Of a stretch of DNA of 59,100 nucleotides, positions 43,300 through 52,801 are shown piece after piece. The position numbers and the translations under genes were made by a program. The notes beneath the pieces were generated by a model that worked only from the letters and a program-made list of their open reading frames with translations, had not been told where the DNA came from and searched no databases. Position 1 is the first letter of the stretch; each line of letters opens with the position of its first letter. Origin of the DNA: Chromatiaceae bacterium. GTDB taxonomy: Bacteria; Pseudomonadota; Gammaproteobacteria; Chromatiales; Chromatiaceae. The DNA lies in NCBI GenBank assembly GCA_026984455.1, contig JALSSC010000032.1:1-59100 (forward strand), written 5' to 3'.

Positions 43300-45947
43300 G
43301 CCGATTTGGGGTCCAGGTGTCGTTGCAGGCCTTCGGTCAGGCAGCGGATCTGTTCGGGACCGGTCACCGGCCGGTCCTCGCGGTCGCTGAGGAAGAATAC
43401 GTCTTCCACCGCAGCGCCGATGGTGGCGATCTTGGCCTTGTGCAGACGCACTCCGCAATCGGAGAACACCTGTCCCACGTCGGCCAGCAGGCCGGGGCGG
43501 TCGCCGGCCACGAGGCGCAGCAGGGTGCGCTGGTTGTGTTCGTCCTGGCTGATGTGGACCTGGGTGCGGGTATGGAAATGGCGCCGGGCCCTCGGTTGGC
43601 GCCGGGTGACCTGCTTGACGGGGCCGGCCTCCTCACCGCTGAGGGCGAGGGTGGCCTCGACCGCGTGGCGCGCACGGGGGTCCACCAATGGTTTGCCTTC
43701 GGCATCCAGCACCAGATAGAGGTTCAGGGCCTTGCCGTCGTCGGTGGTGAGGATGCGCGCATCCTGGATGTCGAGCCCGAGCTGGTCGAGGGCCGCGGCC
43801 GCGCGGGCGAAGAGGTCGTCCTGGTCACGGCTGTACAGGAACACCAGGGTGCTGCCGCGGCTGGTGTCGGGTGAGAGGACGGCGCGCGGCAGGGCGGCGT
43901 CCGGGGTGTCGAGGACCACCTGGGTCTGCCAGGCGATCTCCGAAGGGGCGTTGTAGACGAAGAAGTCGTAGCTGAAGCCGATCCACAGGGCGATGCAGCG
44001 GTCTTCTGCGATTCCTTGTTCCGCCAGCAGACGCAGGGCCTCGCGGCGCTTCTCTTCCACCAGCTCCTGCTGGGAGGGGGGACGCTGCGCGCCCAGGGTG
44101 AGATGCCGGCGGGTGTTCTCGTAGAGTTCACGCAACAGGGCGTCGCGCCAGGAGGTCCAGCGTTTCGGATCGGTGGCGCGGCTGTCGGCGACGGTGAGCA
44201 GGTAGAGGTAGTCCAGACGGTTGCTGTCGCTCACCAGATCGGCGAAGGCGCGGATCTCGTCCGGGTCGGCGATGTCACGGCGTTGGGCAGTCATGGACAT
44301 CACCAGGTGGTGCTCCACCAGCCAGCTCACCAGGCCGGCGTCGTAGTAGCTCAGGTGATGTTCGCGGCAGAAGGCCCAGGCGTCCTTGGCCCCCAGGCGG
44401 GAATGATCGCCCCCCCGGCCCTTGGCGATGTCGTGGAACAGGCCCGCCAGGATGAGGAGTTCGGGCTTGGGCAGGCGTCCGGCGATGGCACTGCACAAGG
44501 GGAATTCGCCGCGGTGCTCGGGCACGAAGAAGCGACGCAGGTTGCGTACCACCCTCAGGGTGTGCTCGTCCACGGTGTAGACGTGGAACAGATCGTACTG
44601 CATCCGTCCGACGATGTGGCCGAAGGCCGGGATATAGGCGGCCAGCACCCCGTAACGATTCATCCGGCGCAGGGCATGGGTCACCCCACGGCCGTGGCGC
44701 AGGATCTCCATGAACAGGCTGGTGGCGCGCAGGTCCTGATAGAGATCGGGGTTGACCAGAGACAGGGATTCACGGATGCGGCGAATGGTGCCGGCCCGCA
44801 GGCCCTTGAGTCCGGGGCGGGTCTGCAACAGGTGGAAGGCCTCCAGCACGGCTACCGGAGAGGTCTGGAAGCAGTCCTCATGGATGATTTCGAGGAAGCC
44901 GCTGCGGCTCTGAAAGCGGGCGTTGATGGCTTCGGGCGGGTCGAGATGACATTTGAGGACGATGGCCTCCTGGAACAACTGCAACAACATCTCGTTGAGG
45001 CGGTTGAGTTCCATCACCGTGCGGTAGTAGCGCTGCATGAACTGTTCGACCCCCAGTTCACGGGCATCGTCGCGGTAGCCGAAGCGTTCGGCCAGGGTGC
45101 GCTGATAGTCGAACAGAAGGCGGTCCTCGCGCCGGCCGGCGAGGCGGTGGAGGGCATAGCGGATGCGCCACAACAGGCGGCGTCCGTCCATGAGCTGGGC
45201 GAACTCCGCCTCGGTGAGGAAGCGGCGCTCCACCAGTTCGTGGAGGGTGCGGGTACCGAAATGACGGCGGGTGACCCAGCCGATCATCTGGATGTCGCGC
45301 AGGCCGCCCGGGTTTTCCTTGATATTGGGCTCCAGGTTGTAGGCGGTGTCGCCGTATTTGTGCCAGCGCGCCTGCTGTTCCTCCCACTTGGCCTGGAAGA
45401 AGGCGTCGCTGGGCCAGATGCGCGTGGGGGCGATGGCCTGATTCAGGGCCTGGAACAGGGAGGGGGGGCCGGCCAGACGACGCGCCTCCATCAGATTGGT
45501 GATGACGGTGATGTCCCGGGCCGCCTCGCGTACGCAGTCGTCGAGGGTGCGCACGCTGTGCCCCACTTCCAGGTTGAGGTCCCAGAGCAGGGTGACGAAG
45601 CCCTCCAGGCGGTCGGCGAGGGCCGCATCGGGGGGGGCGCTCAGGAGGACAAGGAGGTCGATGTCGGAGGCCGGGTGGAGTTCGCCGCGTCCATATCCAC
45701 CCACCGCCACCAAGGCGGCCGGGGCCCCCTCGGGCATGTGCCGTTGCCACAGGTGGCAGAGGACGCCATCCATGAAGGCGGCGTGTTCGGCCACCAAGAC
45801 CTCGATGTCTCGGCCGGCATCGAATTCGCTGCCCAGATGCGCATGCCCCTGGGCAAGGGTCTCGCGTACCGCCTTGAGCGGGCATGCGTCGTCGAGGTGC
45901 GCGAGCAGGCGCGCCAGCTCGCCGGAGAGGGGGGGCGGGGGTGTCAT
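43296..45947 (-). CDS. glnD: GlnD, bifunctional uridylyltransferase/uridylyl-removing enzyme
   Basis: An 883-residue nitrogen sensor that uridylylates PII proteins when glutamine is low and removes UMP when it is high. The nucleotidyltransferase motif is VGGYGRGELHPASDIDLLVL (~82-101). The HD hydrolase domain has LAGLFHDIAKGRGGDHSRLGA, and two C-terminal ACT domains (~700-883) sense glutamine. The length is standard. Its ATG overlaps the map stop, and the next gene starts in its own stop, so three genes are coupled. Confidence 0.97.
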   Translation of the reverse strand: MTPPPPLSGELARLLAHLDDACPLKAVRETLAQGHAHLGSEFDAGRDIEVLVAEHAAFMDGVLCHLWQRHMPEGAPAALVAVGGYGRGELHPASDIDLLVLLSAPPDAALADRLEGFVTLLWDLNLEVGHSVRTLDDCVREAARDITVITNLMEARRLAGPPSLFQALNQAIAPTRIWPSDAFFQAKWEEQQARWHKYGDTAYNLEPNIKENPGGLRDIQMIGWVTRRHFGTRTLHELVERRFLTEAEFAQLMDGRRLLWRIRYALHRLAGRREDRLLFDYQRTLAERFGYRDDARELGVEQFMQRYYRTVMELNRLNEMLLQLFQEAIVLKCHLDPPEAINARFQSRSGFLEIIHEDCFQTSPVAVLEAFHLLQTRPGLKGLRAGTIRRIRESLSLVNPDLYQDLRATSLFMEILRHGRGVTHALRRMNRYGVLAAYIPAFGHIVGRMQYDLFHVYTVDEHTLRVVRNLRRFFVPEHRGEFPLCSAIAGRLPKPELLILAGLFHDIAKGRGGDHSRLGAKDAWAFCREHHLSYYDAGLVSWLVEHHLVMSMTAQRRDIADPDEIRAFADLVSDSNRLDYLYLLTVADSRATDPKRWTSWRDALLRELYENTRRHLTLGAQRPPSQQELVEEKRREALRLLAEQGIAEDRCIALWIGFSYDFFVYNAPSEIAWQTQVVLDTPDAALPRAVLSPDTSRGSTLVFLYSRDQDDLFARAAAALDQLGLDIQDARILTTDDGKALNLYLVLDAEGKPLVDPRARHAVEATLALSGEEAGPVKQVTRRQPRARRHFHTRTQVHISQDEHNQRTLLRLVAGDRPGLLADVGQVFSDCGVRLHKAKIATIGAAVEDVFFLSDREDRPVTGPEQIRCLTEGLQRHLDPKSA

Positions 45948-46720
45948 GCGCTCGTTGCCCGTTCTTCTTCGCGCAGGGTCAGGATGTCACAACCGCTGGG
46001 TGTGACCAACAGGGTGTGTTCCCACTGGGCCGAAAGGCCGCGGTCGCGAGTCACCACGGTCCAGCCGTCCGGCAGGACCTTGGTCTGCCGTTTGCCGGTG
46101 TTCACCATGGGCTCGATGGTGAAACACATCCCGGGGACCAGCTCCACACCCTCGCCCGGTTTGCCGTAGTGGAGCACCTGGGGTTCCTCGTGGAATTCAC
46201 GGCCGATACCGTGGCCGCAATACTCGCGCACCACCGAATAGTGATGGGCCTCCACGAAGGTCTGGACGGCGTGGCCGATGTCGCCCAGGTGGGCCCCGGG
46301 CCGCACCTGTTCTATGCCCTTGTAGAGGGCCTGGCGGGCCACCTCCACCAGACGCCGGGCGCGGACCGAGGGTTGGCCCACGAAAAACATCTTGCTGGTA
46401 TCGCCGTGGTAACCGTCCTTGATGACGGTGATGTCGATATTCAGGATATCGCCCTTCTTCAGGCGCCTCTCGCTGGGGATGCCATGGCATACCTGGTGGT
46501 TCACCGAGGTGCAGATGGATCTCGGGAAGCCACGGTAATTGAGGGGGGCGGGGATGGCGCCCTGGGTGTGGACCATGAAGTCGTGGCAGAGCCGGTCGAG
46601 TTCCAGGGTGGTGACGCCCGGGCGCACGTGTGGCTCGATCATCTCCAGGACCTCGGCCGCCAGGCGGCCGGCCACGCGCATCTTCTCGATCTCTTCGGGC
46701 GTCTTGATGGATATGCTCAT
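45944..46720 (-). CDS. map: Methionine aminopeptidase, type I
   Basis: A 258-residue enzyme that removes the N-terminal Met from nascent proteins. Metal ligands are in NIDITVIKDG, GDTSKMFF, GHGIGREFHE (His), FTIEPM and SAQWEHT. The start MSISIKTPEEIEKMRVAG is canonical. It is the first gene of map-glnD-(small protein). rpsB, the usual divergent neighbour in other gammaproteobacteria, is not here; the flanking gene is xerC. Confidence 0.97.
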   Translation of the reverse strand: MSISIKTPEEIEKMRVAGRLAAEVLEMIEPHVRPGVTTLELDRLCHDFMVHTQGAIPAPLNYRGFPRSICTSVNHQVCHGIPSERRLKKGDILNIDITVIKDGYHGDTSKMFFVGQPSVRARRLVEVARQALYKGIEQVRPGAHLGDIGHAVQTFVEAHHYSVVREYCGHGIGREFHEEPQVLHYGKPGEGVELVPGMCFTIEPMVNTGKRQTKVLPDGWTVVTRDRGLSAQWEHTLLVTPSGCDILTLREEERATSA

Positions 46721-46966
46721 CGACTCAGGTACGGGGGTTGGGGCGGCGCTGGATGGAGGCGTCCAGCCGACGGTTGGGCGGGGGAAAACGGCCTCCAGGA
46801 CGGAACAACCTCAACGTCGCGAAAAACGACGTGGTATCCAGGAGGGCTGGATGAATTCTGGCACACAAGCGGCCCCTTTGCCCAGCCTGACCGCAGGCCC
46901 GCTGATCGATCACCCGTTTGCCGATCTGTAGCGCAAGCCGTGTATGCGCTTGGAATTCCTGGCCCT
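46721..46966. other. Intergenic region upstream of map
   Basis: Holds a small plus-strand open frame and a hairpin (ACGTCG/CGACGT around CGAAAAA at 46815-46833). I do not see a clear -10/-35 pair for map. No T-run follows the hairpin on either strand, so it is not a standard terminator. Confidence 0.4.
46851..46931 (+). CDS. Possible 26-residue leader-like ORF with a strong ribosome site
   Basis: The plus-strand ATG at 46851 has AGGAGGG six bases upstream, the best Shine-Dalgarno in this gap. The frame encodes MNSGTQAAPLPSLTAGPL and ends at TAG (46929-46931). The ribosome site lies in the 3' arm of an imperfect stem (CCTCC-A-GGA at 46791-46799 with TCC-A-GGAGG at 46837-46845), which could mask it. 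No gene follows on this strand for several kilobases, so a leader role is unsupported. It may be chance. Confidence 0.25.
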   Translation: MNSGTQAAPLPSLTAGPLIDHPFADL

Positions 46967-47866
46967 TCAGGTCTCTTTCCGCCGCGCGCGCGGGTGGGCG
47001 CGGTCGTAGACCTCGGCCAGGTGCTGGAAGTCCAGGTGGGTGTAGATCTGGGTGGTGGCGATGTCGGCATGACCGAGGAGTTCCTGCACCGCGCGCAGGT
47101 CGCCCGAGGACTCCAGCAGGTGGCTGGCGAAGGAGTGGCGCAGGAGGTGGGGATAGAGGTGGCGCGGCGCGCCCTTGTGCAGGGCCCAGCGCGCCACCCG
47201 TTCCTGGACCGTGCGCGGGCGGATGCGCCCGCCCCTGCGGCTCACGAACAGCGCCGGTTCGTCGGCGCGGGCGAGGCCGGGACGGACCTGGAGCCAGGCC
47301 TCCAGGGCCTCCAGGGCCTTGCCGCCCACCGGCACGCGCCGGGTCTTGGCGCCCTTGCCGGTGACCTCCAGGACCCGCGCCGCCCGGTCGACGTCGCCCT
47401 GGTCCAGGGAGACCAGTTCGGCCAAGCGCAGGCCGGAGGCGTAGAACAGCTCCAACATCGCCCGGTCGCGGATCTCCAGGGCGCTGTCCGGCACCTGGTC
47501 CAGCAGACGGCCGAGGCGGTCTGCCTCCAGGGTGACGGGCAGGGGACGCCCGGCCCTGGGGGTCCGCACCCCGCGGGTGGGGTCCCGGTCGCTGAGGCCT
47601 TCCCGTTCCAGATAACGGAACAGGCCGCGCAGGGCCGAGAGCTGGCGTTGCAGGGAGCGGGCGGAGATGCCCTGGCGATGGCGCCAGGCCACGAAGGCGC
47701 GCACCCTGGCGGGGTCGAGGGCGGTCCAGCCCTCCAGGCCCTGGTGGCGCATCCAGGCCGTCAGGCCCTCCAAATCGCGGCGGTAGCCCGCCCGGGTGTG
47801 GGGGGAGAGTCGGCGTTCCCCTTCGAGGTGGGCGAGGTAGGCCTCCAGGAGTGGGTCTTCAGACAC
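46967..47866 (-). CDS. xerC: XerC site-specific tyrosine recombinase
   Basis: A 299-residue recombinase that, with XerD, resolves chromosome dimers at dif. An N-terminal SAM-like core-binding domain (~1-95) precedes the catalytic domain. The active residues are Arg in ASGLRLAELVSL, Lys in VTGKGAKTRRVP, HLLRHSFASHLLE (His/Arg), LGHADIATTQIYTH (His, nucleophile Tyr). It overlaps the end of the DUF484 gene by eight bases, the usual order dapF-DUF484-xerC. Confidence 0.95.
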   Translation of the reverse strand: MSEDPLLEAYLAHLEGERRLSPHTRAGYRRDLEGLTAWMRHQGLEGWTALDPARVRAFVAWRHRQGISARSLQRQLSALRGLFRYLEREGLSDRDPTRGVRTPRAGRPLPVTLEADRLGRLLDQVPDSALEIRDRAMLELFYASGLRLAELVSLDQGDVDRAARVLEVTGKGAKTRRVPVGGKALEALEAWLQVRPGLARADEPALFVSRRGGRIRPRTVQERVARWALHKGAPRHLYPHLLRHSFASHLLESSGDLRAVQELLGHADIATTQIYTHLDFQHLAEVYDRAHPRARRKET

Positions 47867-48497
47867 CGAGGCGGTCGAGGTGGTGGGCCAGGGTCTCGGC
47901 CAGGTGCATGAGCAGGTCGTAGGCGTGATCTGCCCGGAAGCGGTCCGGGTCGTGGCTGCCGATGGCGAGCAGTCCCCGGGATGTCTGCCCTTCGAGCGGC
48001 AGCAACACCGCCGAGGCGACGGCCTGACCCGCCTCGTCGAACAGATAGCGGCATTGCTCCGCGGGGAGGGGCCCGGCGAGTGCCCGTCCCTCGTCCAGGA
48101 AGGCGGCGAAGCGGCCGGTCAGGGGGTCGCGGGGATCCGGTGGGTCGCTGAACAGGCGCAGGCTCACGGCGTGGGCGGAGAACTCCTCCGGCAGGCGCCG
48201 CACCAACACCCTGGAGATATCTTCCAGGCCGCGGCAATCGGTCAGGTCCAGGCCCAGGCGGTGGAGCTTCTCCTGGGTACGGTAGTTGGCCGCGGCCACC
48301 TCCATCAGTTCCCGTACCCGGGTCTGGGCCTCGGCCGCCTGTCGGCGCAGCACCTCCAATTGCCGCTCCACCAGTGAGACGGTGCCCTGGGGACCATGGG
48401 GCAGGCGCAACCGGGCGAGCAGATCGGGGTGTTGCTGAAAGAATTCGGGATGGCTGGAGAGATAGGCGGCCACCTGGGCCGCCGAGGGCTCGCTCAT
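47859..48497 (-). CDS. DUF484-family protein (YigA-like)
   Basis: A 212-residue cytoplasmic protein. I start it at the ATG at 48497 ([27 protein letters not shown]), in the ATGA overlap with the dapF stop. After the helical N-terminus ([22 protein letters not shown]), a GAF-like domain of ~140 residues follows, with [26 protein letters not shown]. Role unknown. The gene sits between dapF and xerC as yigA does in Escherichia coli. Confidence 0.88.
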   Translation of the reverse strand: MSEPSAAQVAAYLSSHPEFFQQHPDLLARLRLPHGPQGTVSLVERQLEVLRRQAAEAQTRVRELMEVAAANYRTQEKLHRLGLDLTDCRGLEDISRVLVRRLPEEFSAHAVSLRLFSDPPDPRDPLTGRFAAFLDEGRALAGPLPAEQCRYLFDEAGQAVASAVLLPLEGQTSRGLLAIGSHDPDRFRADHAYDLLMHLAETLAHHLDRLGV

Positions 48498-49324
48498 AGG
48501 TCGATCACTCCGGTGAATACGGTTTCGGCCGGTCCGGTCATCCACACCGGGGCGTCGCCGCCCGCCCAGGCGATGGTCAGGCTTCCGCCGGGCAGCTCCA
48601 CCCGCACCGGCGATTGCAGGCGTCCGTTGCGGATGGCGGCGGCGGCCGCGGCGCAGGCACCCGTGCCGCAGGCCAGGGTCTCGCCGCTGCCCCGCTCCCA
48701 CACCCGCAGGCGCAGGTGGTGGGGAGCGAGCACCTGCATGAAGCCGACGTTGACCCGCTGCGGAAAGCGCGGGTGGCGTTCGATCAGGGGGCCGAGGGCC
48801 TGCACCGGCGCCTGGTCCAGATCCTCCACCTCCAGCACGGCGTGGGGGTTGCCCATGGAGAGCACGGCGATCTCCAGGTCGCGGCCGGCCACCGCCAGGG
48901 GGTGCAGGGGGCGGTCGCCATCGGCCTCGAAGGGGACCGCCCGGGGCGCGAAGCGGGGTGGGCCCATGTTCACCCGTACCCGGCCGTCGGCCTCCAGATA
49001 CAGGCGGATGGGACCGGCGGCGGTGCCCACGTCGAGGACGGTCTTGTCGCTGAGGCCGCGTTCGTGGACGAAGCGGGCGAAGCAGCGGGCGCCGTTGCCG
49101 CACTGTTCCACCTCGGAGCCGTCGGCGTTGAAGATGCGGTAGTGGAAGTCGGTGCCGGGCAGGCGGGGCGGCTCCACCCGCAGGATCTGATCGCAACCGA
49201 TGCCGAAGTGGCGGTCGGCGAGGAAGCGGTATTGGTCGGGGGTCAGACGGATGGGGGCGCGGGTGGCGTCGAGGACCACGAAGTCGTTGCCCAGGCCCTG
49301 CATCTTGGTGAACTCCAGGCGCAT
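48494..49324 (-). CDS. dapF: Diaminopimelate epimerase
   Basis: A 276-residue PLP-independent racemase that makes meso-diaminopimelate from the LL form, for lysine and peptidoglycan. The active-site cysteines are in [16 protein letters not shown] and [15 protein letters not shown]. The start ([19 protein letters not shown]) is canonical. It is one base after lysA and overlaps the DUF484 gene by four. Confidence 0.97.
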   Translation of the reverse strand: MRLEFTKMQGLGNDFVVLDATRAPIRLTPDQYRFLADRHFGIGCDQILRVEPPRLPGTDFHYRIFNADGSEVEQCGNGARCFARFVHERGLSDKTVLDVGTAAGPIRLYLEADGRVRVNMGPPRFAPRAVPFEADGDRPLHPLAVAGRDLEIAVLSMGNPHAVLEVEDLDQAPVQALGPLIERHPRFPQRVNVGFMQVLAPHHLRLRVWERGSGETLACGTGACAAAAAAIRNGRLQSPVRVELPGGSLTIAWAGGDAPVWMTGPAETVFTGVIDL

Positions 49325-49325
49325 C

Positions 49326-50573
49326 TCAGACCACCACCGACTCGCCCGCGAAGAGGTCGCAATGGGTCTCGCGGCGGCGCACCAGGTGGGCCCGGGCGCC
49401 GTCCACCAGGATCTCCGGCGGACGCGGGCGGCTGTTGTAGTTGGAGGCCATGGTGAAGCCGTAGGCGCCGCTGCCGCGCACCGCCAGCAGGTCGCCCGGG
49501 CGCAGGGCCAGCTCCCGCCCCTTGCCGAGGAAGTCGCCGGTCTCGCACACCGGGCCCACCAGATCCCAGACGCGGGCGGGGGCGTCGTGGCGCGGCCGCA
49601 CCGGCAGGATCTCCTGGACCGCCTGGTAGAGGGCCGGGCGGATGAGGTCGTTCATGGCCGCGTCCAGGATGGCGAAGGCGCGTCCGGCGGCGGGCTTGAG
49701 GTACTCCACCCGGGTCAGGAGGATGCCGGCGTTGGCGGCGATGGCGCGGCCCGGTTCCAGGAGGATCTCGTGGCGGCGCCCGCCGAGGCGTCCCAGCAGG
49801 GCGCGGGCGTAGGTGGCCGGCTCGGGCGGGGTCTCGTCGGTGTAGCGGACCCCCAGGCCACCGCCCAGATCCAGGTGCTGGACGGGGATGCCCTCCGCCT
49901 CCAGGGTGTCGGCCAGGGCCAGGACACGGTCGAGGGCGTCCAGGAAGGGGGCGTTGGCGGTGAGCTGCGAGCCGATGTGGCAGTCGATGCCCCGGACCTC
50001 CAGGTGCGCCGAGGCGGCGGCGCGGCGGTAGAGGGCCGCCGCCTCGGCCATGGGGATGCCGAACTTGTTCTCCTTCAGGCCGGTGGCGATGTACGGGTGG
50101 GTGCGGGCGTCCACGTCCGGGTTCACCCGCAGCGACAGCGGGGCGCGCCGGCCCAGGGCGGCCGCCACCTGCTCCAGGCGCTCCAGTTCGGGGGCGGATT
50201 CCACGTTGAAACAGCGGATGCCCACCTCCAGGGCGCGGCGCATCTCCTCGCGGGTCTTGCCCACCCCGGAGAAGACCACCCGCCGGGGGTCGCCGCCGGC
50301 GGCCAGGACCCGCTCCAGTTCGCCCCGGGAGACGATGTCGAAGCCCGAGCCCAGGCGCGCCAGCAGGGCCAGCACGGCCAGGTTGGAGTTGGCCTTGACC
50401 GCGTAGCAGATCAGGTGGGGGTGCCCGTCGAGGGCCTGGTCGAAGGCCCGCCAGTGGCGCTCCAGGGTGGCCCGGGAATAAATGTAGCAGGGGGTGCCGA
50501 AGCGTTCGCCCAGGTCCGTCAGGGGCAGGTCCTCGGCGTGGAGCTGGCCGTCGCGGTACTGGAAGTGGTCCAT
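49326..50573 (-). CDS. lysA: Diaminopimelate decarboxylase
   Basis: A 415-residue PLP enzyme (alanine-racemase-like barrel plus beta domain) that converts meso-diaminopimelate to lysine, the last step. The PLP lysine is in [14 protein letters not shown], the glycine-rich phosphate site is [11 protein letters not shown], and the C-terminal active site [13 protein letters not shown] carries the Cys from the partner monomer. Its ATG shares a base with the lptM stop. The lysA-dapF pairing gives both final steps of the pathway. Confidence 0.97.
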   Translation of the reverse strand: MDHFQYRDGQLHAEDLPLTDLGERFGTPCYIYSRATLERHWRAFDQALDGHPHLICYAVKANSNLAVLALLARLGSGFDIVSRGELERVLAAGGDPRRVVFSGVGKTREEMRRALEVGIRCFNVESAPELERLEQVAAALGRRAPLSLRVNPDVDARTHPYIATGLKENKFGIPMAEAAALYRRAAASAHLEVRGIDCHIGSQLTANAPFLDALDRVLALADTLEAEGIPVQHLDLGGGLGVRYTDETPPEPATYARALLGRLGGRRHEILLEPGRAIAANAGILLTRVEYLKPAAGRAFAILDAAMNDLIRPALYQAVQEILPVRPRHDAPARVWDLVGPVCETGDFLGKGRELALRPGDLLAVRGSGAYGFTMASNYNSRPRPPEILVDGARAHLVRRRETHCDLFAGESVVV

Positions 50574-50683
50574 CAGCGGCCCTCCGGGTGCGGCTGCGCG
50601 GGCGGCGGCAGGTAGAGGTCGCCCTTGTTCCCGCAGGCGCTCAGGGTCAGGCAGACGAGGATGAGGACGAGCAGGGGACGCAT
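50573..50683 (-). CDS. lptM: LptM-like small lipoprotein
   Basis: A 36-residue lipoprotein, too short for most gene finders. MRPLLVLILVCLTLSAC is a signal with lipobox LSAC, and the mature part CGNKGDLYLPPP is the conserved LptM/YifL core (CGxKGxLYLP). LptM stabilises the LptD-LptE translocon in Escherichia coli. It is the first gene of lptM-lysA-dapF-DUF484-xerC, as in many gammaproteobacteria. The promoter-like motif at 50712-50731 faces it. Confidence 0.9.
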   Translation of the reverse strand: MRPLLVLILVCLTLSACGNKGDLYLPPPAQPHPEGR

Positions 50684-50711
50684 GGCGATTCCAGACGGAT
50701 GGGAGGGGTAC

Positions 50712-50731
50712 AGTATACCCGTCACAGGTGG
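50712..50731 (-). promoter_or_regulatory. Recurring motif facing lptM-lysA
   Basis: On the minus strand CCCACCTGTGACGGGTATAC, running into TATACT, 29 bases before the lptM ATG. It matches the ACGTGCGACGGGTATA family (see 14271 and 55036), with CTGTGACGGGTATA as the closest core. A -10 role for TATACT is plausible; the -35 is weak. Confidence 0.45.
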
Positions 50732-50798
50732 GATTTTCGTTATTGGGTCGCGTCTATTCCCGGTCCTGCCGAGGGGCGGGGCGGCAGCCTTCCCGGCC

Positions 50799-51695
50799 TC
50801 AGTCGAGGAAGCGCCGCAACAGGCCGCCGTAGGCGTCGATGCGGCGGTCGCGCAGGAACGGCCAGGTCCGCCGCACCTCCTCGCCCGCGGCCAGGTCCAG
50901 GTCCACCAGGAGCAGGGCCTCGGCGTCCGCCGGGGCCTCGGCCAGGGGCTCGCCGAAGGGGCCGCAGGCGAAGGAGTGGCCCCAGAAGCGGATGCCCCCG
51001 GCCGCGCCGGGGGCGCGGGGCTCGAAGCCGGTGCGATTGCAGGCCGCCACGGGGATCCCGTTGGCGATGGCGTGGCTGCGCTGGATGCACCGCCAGGCCT
51101 GCAACTGGCGCGCCTGCTCGGCGGCGTCGTCGCCGGGATCCCAGCCGATGGCGGTGGGGTAGAGGAGGACCTCGGCCCCACCCAGGGCCATGAGGCGGGC
51201 GGCCTCGGGATACCACTGGTCCCAGCACAGCAGCACCCCCAGGCGGCCCACCGCGGTGTCGATGGGTGCGAACCCCAGGTCGCCGGGGGCGAAGTAATAC
51301 TTCTCGTAGAAGCCCGGGTCGTCGGGGACGTGCATCTTGCGGTAACGGCCGGCGAGGCGTCCATCCGCGTCCAGGACCACGGCGGTGTTGTGGTGCAGAC
51401 CGGGGGCGCGGCGCTCGAACAGAGAGGCCACGATCACCAGACCCAGTTCCGCCGCCAGCGCCCCCAGGGCCTCACTGGTGGGGCCGGGCACGGGCTCGGC
51501 CAGGGCGAAGGCGGCGGGGTCCTCGGTCTGACAGAAGTAGGGGCCGTTGTGCAGTTCCTGCAACAGGGCCAGGTGGGCGCCCCGGTCGGCGGCGGCGCGC
51601 AGGGCCAGGGCGATCACCTCCCGGTTGGCCTTGGGGCTGCCGCGGTCGCGCTGCTGGATCAGGGCGAGGCGCAGGGGCCGGGCGGCCGTGGTCAT
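50799..51695 (-). CDS. aguB: N-carbamoylputrescine amidohydrolase
   Basis: A 298-residue nitrilase-superfamily enzyme that hydrolyses N-carbamoylputrescine to putrescine. The Glu-Lys-Cys triad is in LLQELHNGPYF, GRYRKMHVPDDPGFYEKYYF and LLCWDQWYPEAARLMAL. I start it at the ATG at 51695, which overlaps the aguA stop (ATGA). The aguA-aguB pair makes putrescine from agmatine. Confidence 0.93.
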   Translation of the reverse strand: MTTAARPLRLALIQQRDRGSPKANREVIALALRAAADRGAHLALLQELHNGPYFCQTEDPAAFALAEPVPGPTSEALGALAAELGLVIVASLFERRAPGLHHNTAVVLDADGRLAGRYRKMHVPDDPGFYEKYYFAPGDLGFAPIDTAVGRLGVLLCWDQWYPEAARLMALGGAEVLLYPTAIGWDPGDDAAEQARQLQAWRCIQRSHAIANGIPVAACNRTGFEPRAPGAAGGIRFWGHSFACGPFGEPLAEAPADAEALLLVDLDLAAGEEVRRTWPFLRDRRIDAYGGLLRRFLD

Positions 51696-52759
51696 CGCTG
51701 CGGGGTGCCGGCGATCAGGCCCAGGGGGGCGGCCAGGCAGGCGGGCAGGTCCAGGGCGGCGCAATGGAGGCCGCCGCGCTGGCGCGCCAGGAGGCGGCCG
51801 TCCAGGCCCACCACCCGGCGTTCCGGGAGGGCCGCGGCCAGGGTCTCCAGGACCCGGGCGTCCGCCGGGTCGGCATAGGTGGGCACCAGCAGGCCGCCAT
51901 TGACGAACAGGAAATTGACTGGGCTCGCCGGCAGGTGGTCGCCATCGGGGCCGCGCAGGGGGGCGGGCTTGGGCAGGGCGATCAGACGGTAGGGCCCGCC
52001 GTGGCGGGTACGCAGGCGTTGCAACTGTCCCTGGAGCGCCTCCAGGGTCGCATGATCGGGGTCGGCCGGATCGCTGCAAGCGAGGTGGCAGAGGGTGTCG
52101 GGGGCGATGAAGCGGACCAGGGTGTCGATATGGCCGTCGGTGTCGTCGCCGGCCAGGGGGGGGATGTCCAGCCACAGGCAGCGGTCGAGGCCGAGATCGC
52201 GCAACAGGCGCTCTTCGGCGCCGGGCGGGTCCAGGTCCGGGTTGCGCCGGGGATCGAGGATGCTGGGCCGGTTGGCCAACAGGGTGCCGCGGCCGTCCGT
52301 GTCCAGGGCCCCGCCCTCCAACACCCAGGGGGCGCGTTCGTGGGGGATGCCCGCGAACAGGCCGCTGGCGTAGAGGCGTCCGCTGAAGGCGTCGTCGGCC
52401 TCGTGGGGGTATTTCTCCCCCCAGGCGTTGAAGCGGAAGTCCAGCAGCCGGGGACGGCCGGCATCGAGCACGCAGCGGGGACCATAGTCCCGCACCCAGG
52501 TGTCGTCGCTGGGGGCCGTCACCAGGTGCAGGCGGGATTCCGCGATGCCCGCCCCCAAGAGCCGGCGCCGGATCCCATGGGCGTGGTCTTCGGAGACCGC
52601 GGCGATGAGCACCGGCTGGAAACGGGCGATGGCCAGGGCCAGTGCCTCATAGCAGGCCTCGATCTCGTCCAGGCAGCAGCGCCAGTCACTGCCGGCGTGG
52701 GGCCAGGTGATCAGGGTCGCGGCTTGGGGTTCCCACTCGGCGGGGAGTCGTCGGGCCAT
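51692..52759 (-). CDS. aguA: Agmatine deiminase
   Basis: A 355-residue guanidino-hydrolase that converts agmatine to N-carbamoylputrescine. Signatures are LPAEWEPQAATLITWPH, APSDDTWVRDYGP, DGRGTLLANRPSILDPRRNP, GDDTDGHIDTLVRF and the catalytic Cys in RGGLHCAALDLP. The ATG at 52759 gives the canonical start. The open frame upstream is antisense to lolC/E. Together with aguB it points to the arginine-agmatine route to putrescine; speA is not in the window. Confidence 0.94.
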   Translation of the reverse strand: MARRLPAEWEPQAATLITWPHAGSDWRCCLDEIEACYEALALAIARFQPVLIAAVSEDHAHGIRRRLLGAGIAESRLHLVTAPSDDTWVRDYGPRCVLDAGRPRLLDFRFNAWGEKYPHEADDAFSGRLYASGLFAGIPHERAPWVLEGGALDTDGRGTLLANRPSILDPRRNPDLDPPGAEERLLRDLGLDRCLWLDIPPLAGDDTDGHIDTLVRFIAPDTLCHLACSDPADPDHATLEALQGQLQRLRTRHGGPYRLIALPKPAPLRGPDGDHLPASPVNFLFVNGGLLVPTYADPADARVLETLAAALPERRVVGLDGRLLARQRGGLHCAALDLPACLAAPLGLIAGTPQR

Positions 52760-52801
52760 GTTGTGCAGACGGACGGGAGACGAAGGCCCTATAATGCCCC
52801 G

